Below are positions 1 to 10,644 of a DNA stretch of 50,454 nucleotides, piece by piece; within the stretch, counting starts at the first letter, position 1; each line of letters starts with the position of its first letter. Under the pieces are notes generated by a model, which was given only the letters and a program-made list of their open reading frames with translations, did no database searches and had not been told where the DNA came from. Position numbers and translations under genes: made by a program. Source of the stretch: Ascoidea tarda (nom. inval.) (lineage: Eukaryota > Ascomycota > Saccharomycetes > Ascoideales > Ascoideaceae); contig JAKTTS010000046.1 in the NCBI GenBank assembly GCA_030560485.1, positions 1 to 50,454 on the forward strand, in the 5' to 3' direction.

Positions 1-54
<54 letters not shown>
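1..54 (+). repeat. AAT trinucleotide run encoding poly-Asn
   Basis: Eighteen AAT codons in frame with ADR1, starting at the window edge, so the true length is unknown. It encodes an asparagine tract, and the next 250 bases go on as Asn/Thr/Ser-rich coding sequence. Confidence 0.95.
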
Positions 55-57
<3 letters not shown>

Positions 58-1042
58 AACTCCAACGCTAACACTAACAACACTAATTCGAATACTAATA
101 ATAGTACTCCTAACAACAATACTAATAATTCTATCAACTCTAATACAACTAATTCTAATAATAACAACCCTAACCCTAACCCTAATCCAAATAACCTTGT
201 TCTTAATAACCCTCTCGCTAATTCAATCAATAACTCAAGTAACATAAGCATTAACAACTCTCTTCAAAATACCCCCAATATCCAACAACAGCAACAACAA
301 TTGCAGTTACAATTACAACAAAAACAACAAAAACAAAAACAGCAGCAGCAACAACAACAACACCAAAGATTCCAATTATCCCAATCTCAACAACAAAACA
401 GTCAAAATAATCAAAACAACGCAAATAATCAAAATAACCCAAATAACCCAAATAACCCAAATAACCCAAATAACCCAAATAACCCAAATAACCAGAATAA
501 CCAAAATATTCTAATCAATCAGAATAATAATATAAACATGGACCAAATCGTACAAGCTCGATTACGACTTCAATTGCAACCTCAATTTCAACTTCAGCTT
601 CAGCATCAATCTCAACAACAGCTCCAGCAGCTCCCTCAGCAGCTTCATCAACAGCAGCAACCTCAACTTCAACCCCAACAAACCCCATTACTTCCATCAC
701 AAGGTCTTGGTCAACCTCAACTCCAACAGCAGCAACAGCAAATCCAACAACAACAGCAGCAATCTCAATCTCAACCTCAACCTCAGCCTCAAATTCAGCC
801 TCAGCCACAACCTCAACAAATTCAACTTCAAAATCAACAACTTCAATCTCATCCTCCAGTTCAATCCCAACTACAAATCCAACCTCATCCTCCAGCTCAA
901 TCTCAACCTCAATCTCAATCCCAACCCCAACCCCAAGCTCAGGTTCATGTTCAGGCTCAAGCTCAAGCTCAAGCTCAAGCCCAGGCCCAGGCTCAACTTT
1001 TTCAACAAAGCCAGTTTCAAATTCAACAATTTCAACGACAGC

Positions 1043-1088
<46 letters not shown>

Positions 1089-4000
1089 GCAGCAGCAGCA
1101 GCAGAATCACCAACAAACATTTCCGTTGATCTCGCACAACAACTCTACTGTTCTTGGCTATACCCCATCTGGAAAACCTCGGCTATATCAATGTGGTGTC
1201 TGCTTAAGGTCTTTTGCGAGACTAGAGCATTTAAAGAGGCACGAAAGGTCTCATACTAAAGAAAAGCCGTTTGTATGTGGTGTTTGTAACCGAAAATTTT
1301 CTAGAAGAGATTTGTTACTTAGACATGCCGAAAAATTGCATGGAGGTTGTGCTGATGCTGTTAAAAGGTTAAGAAGAAGAAGATCCAATGCAAAGGTTCC
1401 GGCTACTATAAATGAACGGAATCAAATCCATAGACAACTCAAAAAGCCAAGTTCAGATCTTTCAACTATTTCCAATAGCAGTTTTTCCAAAACTGATTCA
1501 AATTTAAGGCTGGTGAAAGAAGATTGTCAAATTAGCGATAAGTCATCAAATAGCACGGAATCAATACTGTCTTGTGATTCAAATCGTCATTCCCTCTCAT
1601 ACAATGCTTTTCCTACACTGTTGCCTAGAAGCGATACCCGAGATGATAATCTGAAGAATAGTATTAGTCAAAACTTACCCACCAAAATAAATTCAAATGA
1701 AAGCAACCCACCGACTGGTATTTTTAATAACGCTTATCCTAAATCTCTTTTTACCAAATTTGAAACTTCAAATGAAAATATATCAAGTGAAATAATTCCC
1801 AGAAAACGAAGGGCGTCATTTTCGGCCGCAAGTGCTGAAAACTATGCAATTCCAAGATTAAATCTGGCAATCGATAATCTGAACTTTTCCACAAGTAACG
1901 AGATGAGCCATATTCAAGAACATTATTTTGTTGACTCGATTGGGTTTTCTACACCCCAACTTACTGCTCTTGATTCTGGTTTCTTGGATGATGTTTTCAA
2001 AGATTCACAAAAAATTGTCTCCGAACTATCTTTGGAAAATAATAATCAAAATGCTTTGGGACTTGTGAATATCAATTCGGTGGAAAACCAAACTTCTATT
2101 TCTGATTTTGATTATATCAGCAAAAAGAATCTTCCAATTGAAGATTTGCCACAAGATTCAATCAAACAGAATTTTGAAATCTCATCCCAAAATGATTTAT
2201 ATGGCGATTACAACATATATGGAGTTGAGTCTCCTGGTGCTGAAGAGTGGTTAACAAATGTCTTACAAACCTACAATGATTCTGAACAGCTTACTCATAA
2301 TAATGTTGATGATTATGAAAAACTGATGATTTCTCATAAAAGACAAAGGGATAATTCATTTTCTAAACTCCATGATCTTTTAAAAAACTCGAATATTGTT
2401 GAAATTCATAACAGAGTTCTTTCTTATAAAAATCAAATGCAGAAAGTCAGTTCTTCAGGTTCTTCCTCACCACATTTTCCCAAAATGAATAATTCTATCA
2501 AATCTGATTATGTGGAAAATCACCCATTTGCTTACAATCAAAGCACACGTACTGTTGATGATTCTTTGTTTGGTTATTCGTTTTATGATTTTGGAGAGGA
2601 CTTTAATAATTCTAAACTGCTTGATTTTTCTGATCCTTCCAAAAATCAGCATCAAACAAACACATGTTTTTCTGATAAGAATGATAGGTTTTTTCGATTG
2701 AAGGCCATAACTGAAAACTATGAGCGGGCGATAGAAGATGCTTATGCCGTTTCAAAAGTTGGTACTAGTCAGAACATCTCCAACACAAACCAATTATTAT
2801 CTTGTCCTGAGCAAACTGATAACTCTAATATTAAACAGATTTATTTGCAAAAACCTTTAAACTCATTAATCTTACCCACTGATCGCGTTCATAATGGGTT
2901 AATCAAAGATGTATTTAATAATAAAGCTTTTATCTCCAAAACATCTTTCAATCGTGAAATGCATGGTTATTCTTATTATGATATTCTTCCTTCATCCAAA
3001 GGGCTGAATTCTATTGATTTTTTAACTGAACTAAATAACAAATCCACTAATGAAAATTCCCCGTTGTCTTCAATCTCGTCTAATGCTTTTGCTAATAAAA
3101 TAGAAGATGAAAAGTTAGAAGAGGGTTCTGATTCATTTCTTTATAAATCCACTTCTTTCTCCAATAAGGTACTTTTCACTTTATCTTTGCAATCAAAGGT
3201 TTACAATACAATTAAAAAGTATCCCTTTGGAGGCATAACATTTCCCAAAATTCCTTCCATTTCGAAATTGAATAATTATGTTTATATTTTCAAACTGAAG
3301 TTTTTGAATCACTTTCCTTTTATTCACCATTTTTTTCTTAATGAAACAAACATGCTCAAATTAGTCAATTGTTACTGGGAACAAGAACATAATTATAACA
3401 TTTCAGTTATTATTAATAATGGAGTAGATCCTTTATTAGTTCAGGATGAGAAAGATGCTGCAATTGTCTGCCTACCATTATTACTTGCTTCCACAGGAGC
3501 TGCAATCAATGGTGATTATTCTGACTCTTCAAACCTATATGAGGCCTCACGTAGATGTATTCATGTCTACTTGGATATTCGGAAAAGGAACTCTTCCGGT
3601 CCCAATAACTCATCTCCTCTTTGGTTGATTCAAGCACTTACTTTAAGTACTATTTATGGCTTATTTGGACAGAAAACCCCAGAAATATCATCAATGGTAA
3701 ATCAGGTGAATGCTTTGATTGATTTAATAAAAACTTCAAAACTAAACCAATTAAGTTTCAATTATAAAGGGAAAAGCTCTGATTTTCAAACTGAAACCTC
3801 AACGACTATCATTGATTCGAACTATTTTGAGAAGTATCTTATCTATCAATCAAAATTAAGGACTGTATATACTGTTTTCAATTTGTCAACATTTTTGCTT
3901 CAGCTCTATAAGGTTGAAGGGATAAACATTCTAACTGTGGAAGAAATGACCTGTGTTTTGCCTGATTTTGAAATGTTTTGGCAATGTTTGAACGTGGAAC

Positions 4001-5190
4001 AATTTAAACATTTCATGAGATTATTTCACAATCAATTTGAAAGAATCAACCTTGATTTTCAAACTATACTAAGGGATATAATTCTAAACAACAAGATTAA
4101 TTACAAAACATCTGAATTTGGATTAATTTGTTTACAATTTGGGTTGCATCAGGCTTTAAAAACTAATAAATTAGATGTTAAACAAATCAATGCAATAAAT
4201 TGCTGGGCCTTGTTTTTAAAATATAACACTGACAAAGAGGATCAATCAAATAGTTATCTTCGGCGCGATTCAATTATCCTTTATAACTATGTTCTTTTGA
4301 ACCAGCTAACCTCGAATTTTGCTAATATAAACTGTATTAAGAGAAATATATGGTCTTGTAAATCGGAAGAGATATCTAATCTTGTTCTTGGCGATTATTT
4401 TTTATCCTTGAATAATCACAAATCGGATATTGATAAAATTTTTCAAGAGCCCATCACAAATCTCAAGACCAATATTGCACCAAATGCTAATGAAATGTTG
4501 TATGAAGGTAAAAACAAGGATTCTTTATTAATTCTCGATCTTTCGATTAACATTTTAGTCAATTTTCTTATTGACTTTAAAGTAGCATCAAAGCAGGAAA
4601 TTAATGTCAAAGAATTTTCATCTCCTGCTGTAAACGCTCATTCAGATTATATTTTGGAAATTGCAAGGAAAATTACAAACCAAAATTTTTTTAAAGAAAA
4701 CATAAGTGGGATGTTATCATTGTATTTGCAAGTACTATTTGATGTTTTTATTCTTCTTTTTAGATTTTGTTACCAATTTGAAAACTTTTGCTATATGATA
4801 GACAAGGGAATGAACAGAACTGATAATCAAAGTGTTGATTTTTCAAGTGGTTGGGATAAAAATTTAACTACTTTGGGATTGATAAACGATGAATATGTTT
4901 ATGCAAACTTGAAATACTATAAATCTATTTCTTTTTTATTTTCAAAAATTTCTCAATTTCTCAAGTTAAATTATTCATTTGAAACTTCGTTTTCAGAGAA
5001 GGATGATTCTGCTGGCTTTGAAACCGATCAATGCAGAAACATTCAAAACTCTTTCAAAATTATCAAAGCTGCTAGTTTTTTTTTTAATGAAATATTTTCG
5101 AAGGAATTTAATTTTTCCATTTTTTCTAAACTTGGAGAGGTATTTCGAATTGCTGAAATACATTTGCTGGAATACATAGACCGCAAATAA
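1..5190 (+). CDS. ADR1: Adr1-type C2H2 zinc-finger transcription activator (5' partial)
   Basis: The frame is open from base 1 to the TAA at 5188-5190, giving 1729 codons. The first in-frame ATG is only at 538, inside the low-complexity region, so the real start lies left of the window. Window residues 1 to about 370 are Asn/Gln-rich (poly-N, NNP repeats, QAQAQA, 22 Gln). Two C2H2 fingers follow at 396-447 (CX2CX12HX3H and CX2CX12HX4H), joined by the linker HTKEKPF, with a basic stretch [11 protein letters not shown] at 455. Residues 601-608 read RKRRASFS, matching the RRASFSA site around Ser230 of Saccharomyces Adr1, a known protein-kinase-A target. Residues about 1104-1230 ([31 protein letters not shown]) look like the fungal-specific transcription factor domain of Adr1-like proteins. 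Known role: nuclear activator of genes for ethanol, glycerol and fatty-acid use under glucose limitation. It is longer than the 1323-residue S. cerevisiae protein. The fingers plus the kinase site make ADR1 more likely than other C2H2 factors. Confidence 0.85.
433..486 (+). repeat. 9-bp minisatellite encoding Asn-Asn-Pro repeats in ADR1
   Basis: Six perfect copies of AATAACCCA in the ADR1 frame encode NNP repeats. Imperfect NNQ and NNA copies flank both sides. The identical codons suggest recent slippage. Confidence 0.93.
1039..1104 (+). repeat. CAA/CAG run encoding 22 glutamines in ADR1
   Basis: An uninterrupted run of 22 Gln codons, CAA-rich then ending in CAG codons, about 80 bp before the first zinc finger. 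Glutamine tracts are common in activation or condensate-forming regions of yeast transcription factors. Long open frames on the other strands here (515-1120 minus and others) only reflect the repeat. Confidence 0.93.
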
Positions 5191-7004
5191 AAACCAATTC
5201 TCTCTCTAAAATTTTGAGTTGTCGTTGCTTTTGAATATTTTATTTAGAATTTCATTTGTCGGTTCTGTTTTTATTCTCAACAGCATAAATTTGGATAAGA
5301 AGCATGATTTTACTGAAATATTCTAAAGGAAAAACTTTTAATATCAAAGCTTTAGTTGCAACTTTTTCACAGGGGTTGCTTCTTTGCACAATAGTTCTAT
5401 TGGTATTCTCTTTGATAATATTTTCTTAGGAATATATACAGTCTTTGGTGAAACATCTAATCAGGGAGTTCTCTTATTAAATTAGTGGTGGTAAATTTCC
5501 GATAATTTTCTCAGAAATTTATAAAATTAGACTGTACTTAGTTAAATCCACCCAGAAAAACAAATTGTCACGCTTTCTCTTCAACTTTTTAGTTTGTTTC
5601 AAAAAGATTATTACTTTTAATCTAAACGTCATCATTATTTGGCTTTCATGCTAGTACTTATGTATTTTTTCTTTTTATTTTACTTATTTTGAGTTTTGAA
5701 CAAACCTTGACTAATTAGAAAATTGATTTGACTTTATTAAACATTTTCGTCGATTTTTTTAAACAAAACCCTTTTCGTTTCCGAAACAAGCAAAAAAAAT
5801 TGATTCAAACTCGAATTTAGAATAAATGTATTTGATCGAGATACTTTAAATTAAACATTAAAGGTTTCCATATAGCAATAATGTTGAAAACTTTTTATTT
5901 TTACCTGAAGAACCCCAATTCGTGATTGCTTAAGCCCAATTAATGATCTAAATATTTTATAAATTTCCTAACATACGACTACCTCTCTAAATTCTTTGAT
6001 AACTTAACAGTTGAATAAAATTGAACTTTTGGGTGACAAATCTTAACCTAAATAGATGGGCAGTATTGCTCAAACTAAAATAGGTAATCATTGGTACTTC
6101 TTAATTTGAGAAAATTGAGAGGATTTAATGGAAGGTGAGATTTTTTTGGATCAAATGAAAAATATCACAAAACAGAGTAGGTACAAATTTTTAAAATGGT
6201 TGGGGAAATGGCAACCAGCACAATCTCTGTATACCAAACTTAAATTGAAAGGTGAGGAGGCATTTGTGTATTATCATATTTGAGTTTAAAAGTAAAGGCA
6301 TCAAAGTAGGCAGTTAGAGCTTCACTCTAAGATCTGGTTTCAAAAGAAAGGTCAAAAAAAAGCCCGGGACAGAAAAACAGAATGGTTTTACTACTGCTGA
6401 AATAAAAGAATGAGATAATGATATGAAGAGAGTGAATGGAATCAATATTTGTGCAAAATGTGTTGGATGACCCAATCCAAAAAATATCTAAATCTCAAGG
6501 CTAATAAGTAGACTCTCATTTTCCAAAAAAAATCAATAAATAAATTAAGGTTCAATGAATAACCTAACGCCATCTGATATTCTGCGAATTTTATTCTTTC
6601 TTCTAAGGAACTTCGAAGCGAATCGTTCCAGGTATTGCACACAAATAACTGTATTCTTTTTTAATGAGATACTACTACTATTATTTTGCCCACAAGAAGA
6701 ACTGTTTTCTGGCAGTTATTGAAAGCAGGAAGCTCCTATTTTCTATTGGTTACTCAGATACCAGTTCTCAACAGCTGATTAAAGAGAAAGATAGAGGAAC
6801 CAGTTTTGTAGGAAAGTATTTTAGTTGTTTCATCAACTCCACAATCGCCAGACAGCGGTTAATCAAGATAGCGATTGTCCATTTCGGTCTACTGTTTGGC
6901 TCGTGATCAGTCTTGTTTAATTTTCTATCTTTTATAACTATTAAAAGCAAGTTTACATTGGATATTCTACTACCTTGGAAAATCTGGCTTTATCACTTGA
7001 TAGT
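5191..7004. other. Intergenic region between ADR1 and VID30
   Basis: About 1.8 kb with no convincing gene. It should hold the ADR1 3' end and the VID30 promoter. A TATA-like stretch (TTTTATAACTA) lies about 70 bp before the VID30 ATG. A single AGGGG at 5371-5375 is too common a motif to call a stress element. Short open frames at 6442-6642 (minus) and 6664-6906 (plus) resemble nothing I know. I see no LTR or copia similarity here, unlike the region after 9747. Confidence 0.6.
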
Positions 7005-9371
7005 ATGAATGAACTTCACTTACATTTCCCAGTGTATGCTCTTCAAACTTCGTATGGAAAACATCTTTGTAAGAGTGTTTATTCAAAAAGAAAAAGACTA
7101 ATTTTGAACATTGATGAAGCAGACTTATTGTCTATTTTAGACCACCTTTCAAGTATATGTTGTTCATACGATACCGACATACTCAATTTGGTTCAAAATA
7201 ACTACATTGCTAATAGTTCCAAGCTAAAAGAAAAATCAAATTTATCATTGATTTGTCCCTATTTGCAAGGTTTGTCAAATTTACTTCAGGAAAGACTTTT
7301 ATCATTAGAGAATCTGAGAAACGTCTGCTTATATGAGCATTTTCATCAAAAGCACTCATCTGATGATTCTATCATAAATGAAAATTTTGAAATAAATATT
7401 CTGCCTCGAAATTTTGACAGCAGAATTGAAGAAATTTGTATTAAAAATTGTTTGGTTTCAGATGCAAATGATATTCCATTTCCAATGAATTTGGTTCCAT
7501 GCTCTAGTAACATGGTTTACAGTAAAGTTTTGACTGACAGTTCAAACATCAATCAAAGCTTGTTTTCTACTTTACCTCTTAATATCAGGTTTCCATCGGG
7601 CCAGCAAAAGAAATCTACTTTAGTTTTTGCAGCCGATAAAATTATAACTCCAAACTTTGGGTTGTTCTATTATGAAGTTCGAGCTGGAAAGTACTTTTTG
7701 GATCGTAATTTTTCGGTTGGCTTTCATAAGACTTCAATAGATGATATCAGCTCCAAATTTACTCTTAACGATTTTCCTGGGTTAAATCAATCTTCATTTG
7801 CTATCAACTCTACTTTTTCTTCTTTTGACCAAAAAAACCACGGTATTAATAATTCGAAGGGAACCTCTTGTCACGATTTCTCATTTCAATCCGATGATGT
7901 TATTGGTTGTGGTGTTGATTACTTCAATAGTGTAATATTTTTTACAAAGAATGGGAAGTTTTCTGGGGTGGCGTTTAAATCAATAAATTTGCCTGTAATA
8001 CCTGTTTTTTCTTTTTCTTGTCAAACTTCAGAACTTCAAAAAGGATGCTCATTCAATATTTTTCCAGCATTGGTTTCTGATGGCTACTTCTTTCAAGATT
8101 ACGACTTGACTGATTCTCTGGATATATTCACTAACATAAGGTCCTCTTACGCATCTGCTGTAGTTTTGGAAAAAAAAAATCATTCGGAATTGTCAAAGCC
8201 TGTTCATAATTCTGATGTTACAAATAATTTGTCTCAAAAACTTTTTATTAATTTTGGTTTAAATTTTGACTCAAATACTATACTTGGTGCAAAGTTTGGG
8301 CAAAGTTCTCACTTCTCAAAGCCTTTCATTTACGACATTGAGTCATATTCCAACCAAGTTAAACGGAAATGTTACTCTTTCATTAACTTAAAAATGAGAA
8401 ATAGTCAATTACTCGATCCACACAAAGTTTTGTCAGGCAATTTTCGTGGAGCAATAAGTTCCCGATCATCTGTTAGTAACTTGCGACTGCTTAAAGAACA
8501 CAGTCTTAAATTATTTATGGATAAAATCGTCTTGAGTTATTTTAGGCAGTCTGGATTTATTTCTTCTCATGATGTTTTTAAGGATGAAATCGGGTCATCT
8601 CATTCTCTATCATGCTTAAATGAAAAAGCACTTCCCAATGCTACTCAGAACTATTTTAATTTGAATTTTAGAATTATCAAATCTTTCTTTGAAGCCAATA
8701 AATTTGATGACCTACTAAATTTTCTTGAAGCATATTATCCCACTGTTTTTGGTAAACCAACAAAGATGGAGACTATGTTTCCCTTGACAGATCAATTGAT
8801 TAGTTCTTTCGATTTCAACCAAGCCCACAATCTTATTTTTAAAATAAAAGCAATTAAGCTATTTAAATTATTTCGGGACTATACTGATCTAAAACATAAA
8901 AGTCAAATAGAGCTATCCAACATCCAATTGAATAAAGCAATTTTATTTTTTCAAGAGTTAGCTTACGAATACAATGGTTCAGAAAAAATTTTCAGGATCT
9001 TAAATCGAATCATCAACGTCATTTTATGTGACTCAATTTCAGTTAAATCGAACACAATACCCGAAATTCTTCAAACTTCACCATTTAGCGATTTATCTAC
9101 GAATTCAAGAACCGACTTTTTTATTTTTTCAAAATTTCCCATTTTGATTTTAGAGGATCTCAATTTATTTAATTCATTTAAACATGATGTCTTTATGGAT
9201 TTAAACTCTTTTATCTTAAAATTTTATGAGCACCGAGAGAGCTCGTTGTTGGAAAAAATTATTCTCCACACTAATACTTATTCAAATTTTATTCAACAAA
9301 AGAATTTCGACCCTGTATACTTATTTGTTGACTCATGGAATGACTTTTTTGAGCACAATAATACGAGATAA
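7005..9371 (+). CDS. VID30: Vid30/Gid1-type SPRY-LisH-CTLH-CRA scaffold of the GID ubiquitin ligase
   Basis: 788 residues. I chose the ATG at 7005: the frame is open from 6945, but the only upstream candidates there are non-ATG codons. Residues 4-13 (LHLHFPVYAL) resemble the start of yeast Vid30 (FPSYLL). A SPRY domain spans about 194-447 and contains DVIGCGVDYFNSVIFFTKNG, very close to [20 protein letters not shown] in Vid30, and then AKFGQ...FIYDIESY, matching the NFG...FVFDIIGY end. About 75 extra residues sit inside the SPRY before that last strand. A LisH-like helix pair (LKLFMDKIVLSYFRQSGF) is at about 499-530, CTLH (IIKSFFEANKFDDLLNFLEAYYP) at about 550-590, and a CRA-like region at about 608-765. 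Known role: Gid1 docks substrate receptors in the cytosolic GID/CTLH ligase, which degrades gluconeogenic enzymes after glucose return. The acidic N-terminal region of S. cerevisiae Vid30 is absent, so the protein is shorter than the 958-residue relative. A RanBPM-family paralogue is the alternative. Confidence 0.84.
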   Translation: MNELHLHFPVYALQTSYGKHLCKSVYSKRKRLILNIDEADLLSILDHLSSICCSYDTDILNLVQNNYIANSSKLKEKSNLSLICPYLQGLSNLLQERLLSLENLRNVCLYEHFHQKHSSDDSIINENFEINILPRNFDSRIEEICIKNCLVSDANDIPFPMNLVPCSSNMVYSKVLTDSSNINQSLFSTLPLNIRFPSGQQKKSTLVFAADKIITPNFGLFYYEVRAGKYFLDRNFSVGFHKTSIDDISSKFTLNDFPGLNQSSFAINSTFSSFDQKNHGINNSKGTSCHDFSFQSDDVIGCGVDYFNSVIFFTKNGKFSGVAFKSINLPVIPVFSFSCQTSELQKGCSFNIFPALVSDGYFFQDYDLTDSLDIFTNIRSSYASAVVLEKKNHSELSKPVHNSDVTNNLSQKLFINFGLNFDSNTILGAKFGQSSHFSKPFIYDIESYSNQVKRKCYSFINLKMRNSQLLDPHKVLSGNFRGAISSRSSVSNLRLLKEHSLKLFMDKIVLSYFRQSGFISSHDVFKDEIGSSHSLSCLNEKALPNATQNYFNLNFRIIKSFFEANKFDDLLNFLEAYYPTVFGKPTKMETMFPLTDQLISSFDFNQAHNLIFKIKAIKLFKLFRDYTDLKHKSQIELSNIQLNKAILFFQELAYEYNGSEKIFRILNRIINVILCDSISVKSNTIPEILQTSPFSDLSTNSRTDFFIFSKFPILILEDLNLFNSFKHDVFMDLNSFILKFYEHRESSLLEKIILHTNTYSNFIQQKNFDPVYLFVDSWNDFFEHNNTR

Positions 9372-9747
9372 GTTGCGAATTGTAAACATGTAAAAAATAT
9401 GAAATTCAAACTATCTTAATAAATTGATGGTAAAAATATGTTCTCAAACGTTACAGCTTTAAAGCAGCTTCTCTGGCCCATCTACCTATTTTAGATATAT
9501 CAGAGCTAGAATTGTGTTTTATAGCAATTTAGACACACTTTCATTATATATCAAGGAGATTTCCTACAGAATGTTAATATGGACTCAAACCTTCATTTTC
9601 TGTTTCAGCGATGTTCAAAGAGCCACGGATTCCTATACGGGTCATTCAATACTCACAACTTGGATGAACCAGTCTACTTAAGTTCAGAGGCAGATTGATG
9701 CCAACATTCGGCCAAAGTTGACCCACCAATATCAGTTACCTTCATGT
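9372..9747. other. VID30 3' flank and border of the repeat region
   Basis: About 375 bp without a gene. AATAAA at 9418-9423 and the preceding A/T-rich stretch could serve as the VID30 polyadenylation region. The rest has no recognised LTR or coding similarity. It is the last sequence before the first CopA LTR at 9748, so it marks the junction between host DNA and the graveyard. Confidence 0.55.
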
Positions 9748-9925
9748 TGTTGAAACGTGAACTATTATCACTCACATTGACACGCACTACTGCACGTGCG
9801 TGGTCTCCGTTCTGAAAGGACACGTTGTCTTGTAATCTACGACGTGTTTATTTAGCCCCTCCCGCTCCAATTTTCTAGTTTATATCTATACCTTTTCAAC
9901 AACCTATTGACTACTACTCTATGAT
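9748..9925 (+). repeat. CopA LTR, sense orientation, nearly complete (solo)
   Basis: Begins TGTTGAAACGTGAACTATTA. It carries CACGTGCGTGGTCTCC, then TTGTCTTGTAATCTACGACG, then CCGCTCCAATTTTCTAGTTT. The same order of blocks is seen in the LTRs of CopA-6 at 30152. There is no internal sequence after it, only an inverted LTR half, so it is a solo LTR joined to a rearranged array. Confidence 0.8.
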
Positions 9926-10424
9926 GGAGATTGATCATAATAGATACAGTAATTAAAAAGTAATATATTGATAGTAAAGTAGTAATTAATCCGTTGAAAA
10001 AAGAGGGAAGATATAAACTAGAAAATTGGAGCGGGAAAAGCTAAATATATATGTTGTAGATTACAAGACAACAAATCTTTTGTTGAATCGTAAACTATTA
10101 TCAAGAACTTTGACACCTACTACGGCACGTGCGTAGTCTCTGTGCTAAAAAAGAAGTTGTCTTGTGATCTGCTTGAATTTGTCCATAGTAGATACAGTAA
10201 TTAAAAAATGATATAATGATAATAGAGTAGTAATTAATAAGTTGAAGAAAAAATAAAAATATAAACTAAAAAACTGAAATGGAATGCGCTTAATATATAC
10301 GTCCTAGATTTCAAAACCCCAAGATTCTTGTTGAAACGTAAACTATCATTACGGACTTCAACAGGCACAACTGCATGTGCGTAGTATCCATGCTGAAAAA
10401 AAAAATTGTTTTGTGATTTGCTGA
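9925..10424. repeat. Array of rearranged CopA LTR halves in opposite orientations
   Basis: After the sense LTR comes an inverted LTR 3' half (about 9925-10080, containing AAAATTGGAGCGGGAAAAGC). Next are a sense 5' half (10081-10172, TGTTGAATCGTAAACTATTA), another inverted 3' half (10173 to about 10325), and another sense 5' half (10329-10424). The last is joined to the full inverted 3' LTR of CopA-1. The two sense 5' halves start 248 bp apart, so the region reads as a degenerate tandem of a chimeric unit. Confidence 0.75.
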
Positions 10425-10644
10425 AAGTTGTTGATAGTAAATCCAGTGATTGAAACATAATATAATAATATTACAGTAATAAATAATCTGATAAAAAAAA
10501 AATAAATATATAAACAAAACCATTAAAATTGAAAACGCAAAATATCTATATTGATGGTTTTATAAAACGTGAGTTTTCACCACAAAATTTACGTGTCTCC
10601 AGAAATAAATGTCAACTTATTTAATAATAGTTAACGTTTCATCA
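10425..10644 (-). repeat. 3' LTR of CopA-1
   Basis: Inverted CopA LTR of about 220 bp. Its outer end on the minus strand reads TGATGAAACGTTAACTATTA, and the inner end fuses with the LTR-half array at about 10425. Confidence 0.72.

Noticed and set aside
301-537. ADR1 starting at 301
   Set aside because: The codon at 301 is TTG and the same frame is open back to base 1 with the same Asn/Gln-rich composition, so the gene simply runs off the left edge.
251-1137. Long open frames on the minus strand and other plus frames in the Asn/Gln region (poly-Val, poly-Leu, Asn-rich)
   Set aside because: They are by-products of trinucleotide repeats in the ADR1 coding sequence and have no protein character of their own.
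6442-6906. Small genes at 6442-6642 (minus) and 6664-6906 (plus)
   Set aside because: No family resemblance, they sit in the expected VID30 promoter region, and open frames of this size occur by chance in this composition.
6975-7004. VID30 starting at a TTG at 6975
   Set aside because: A normal ATG follows in frame at 7005, and the FPVYAL motif typical of the N-terminus lies just after it.
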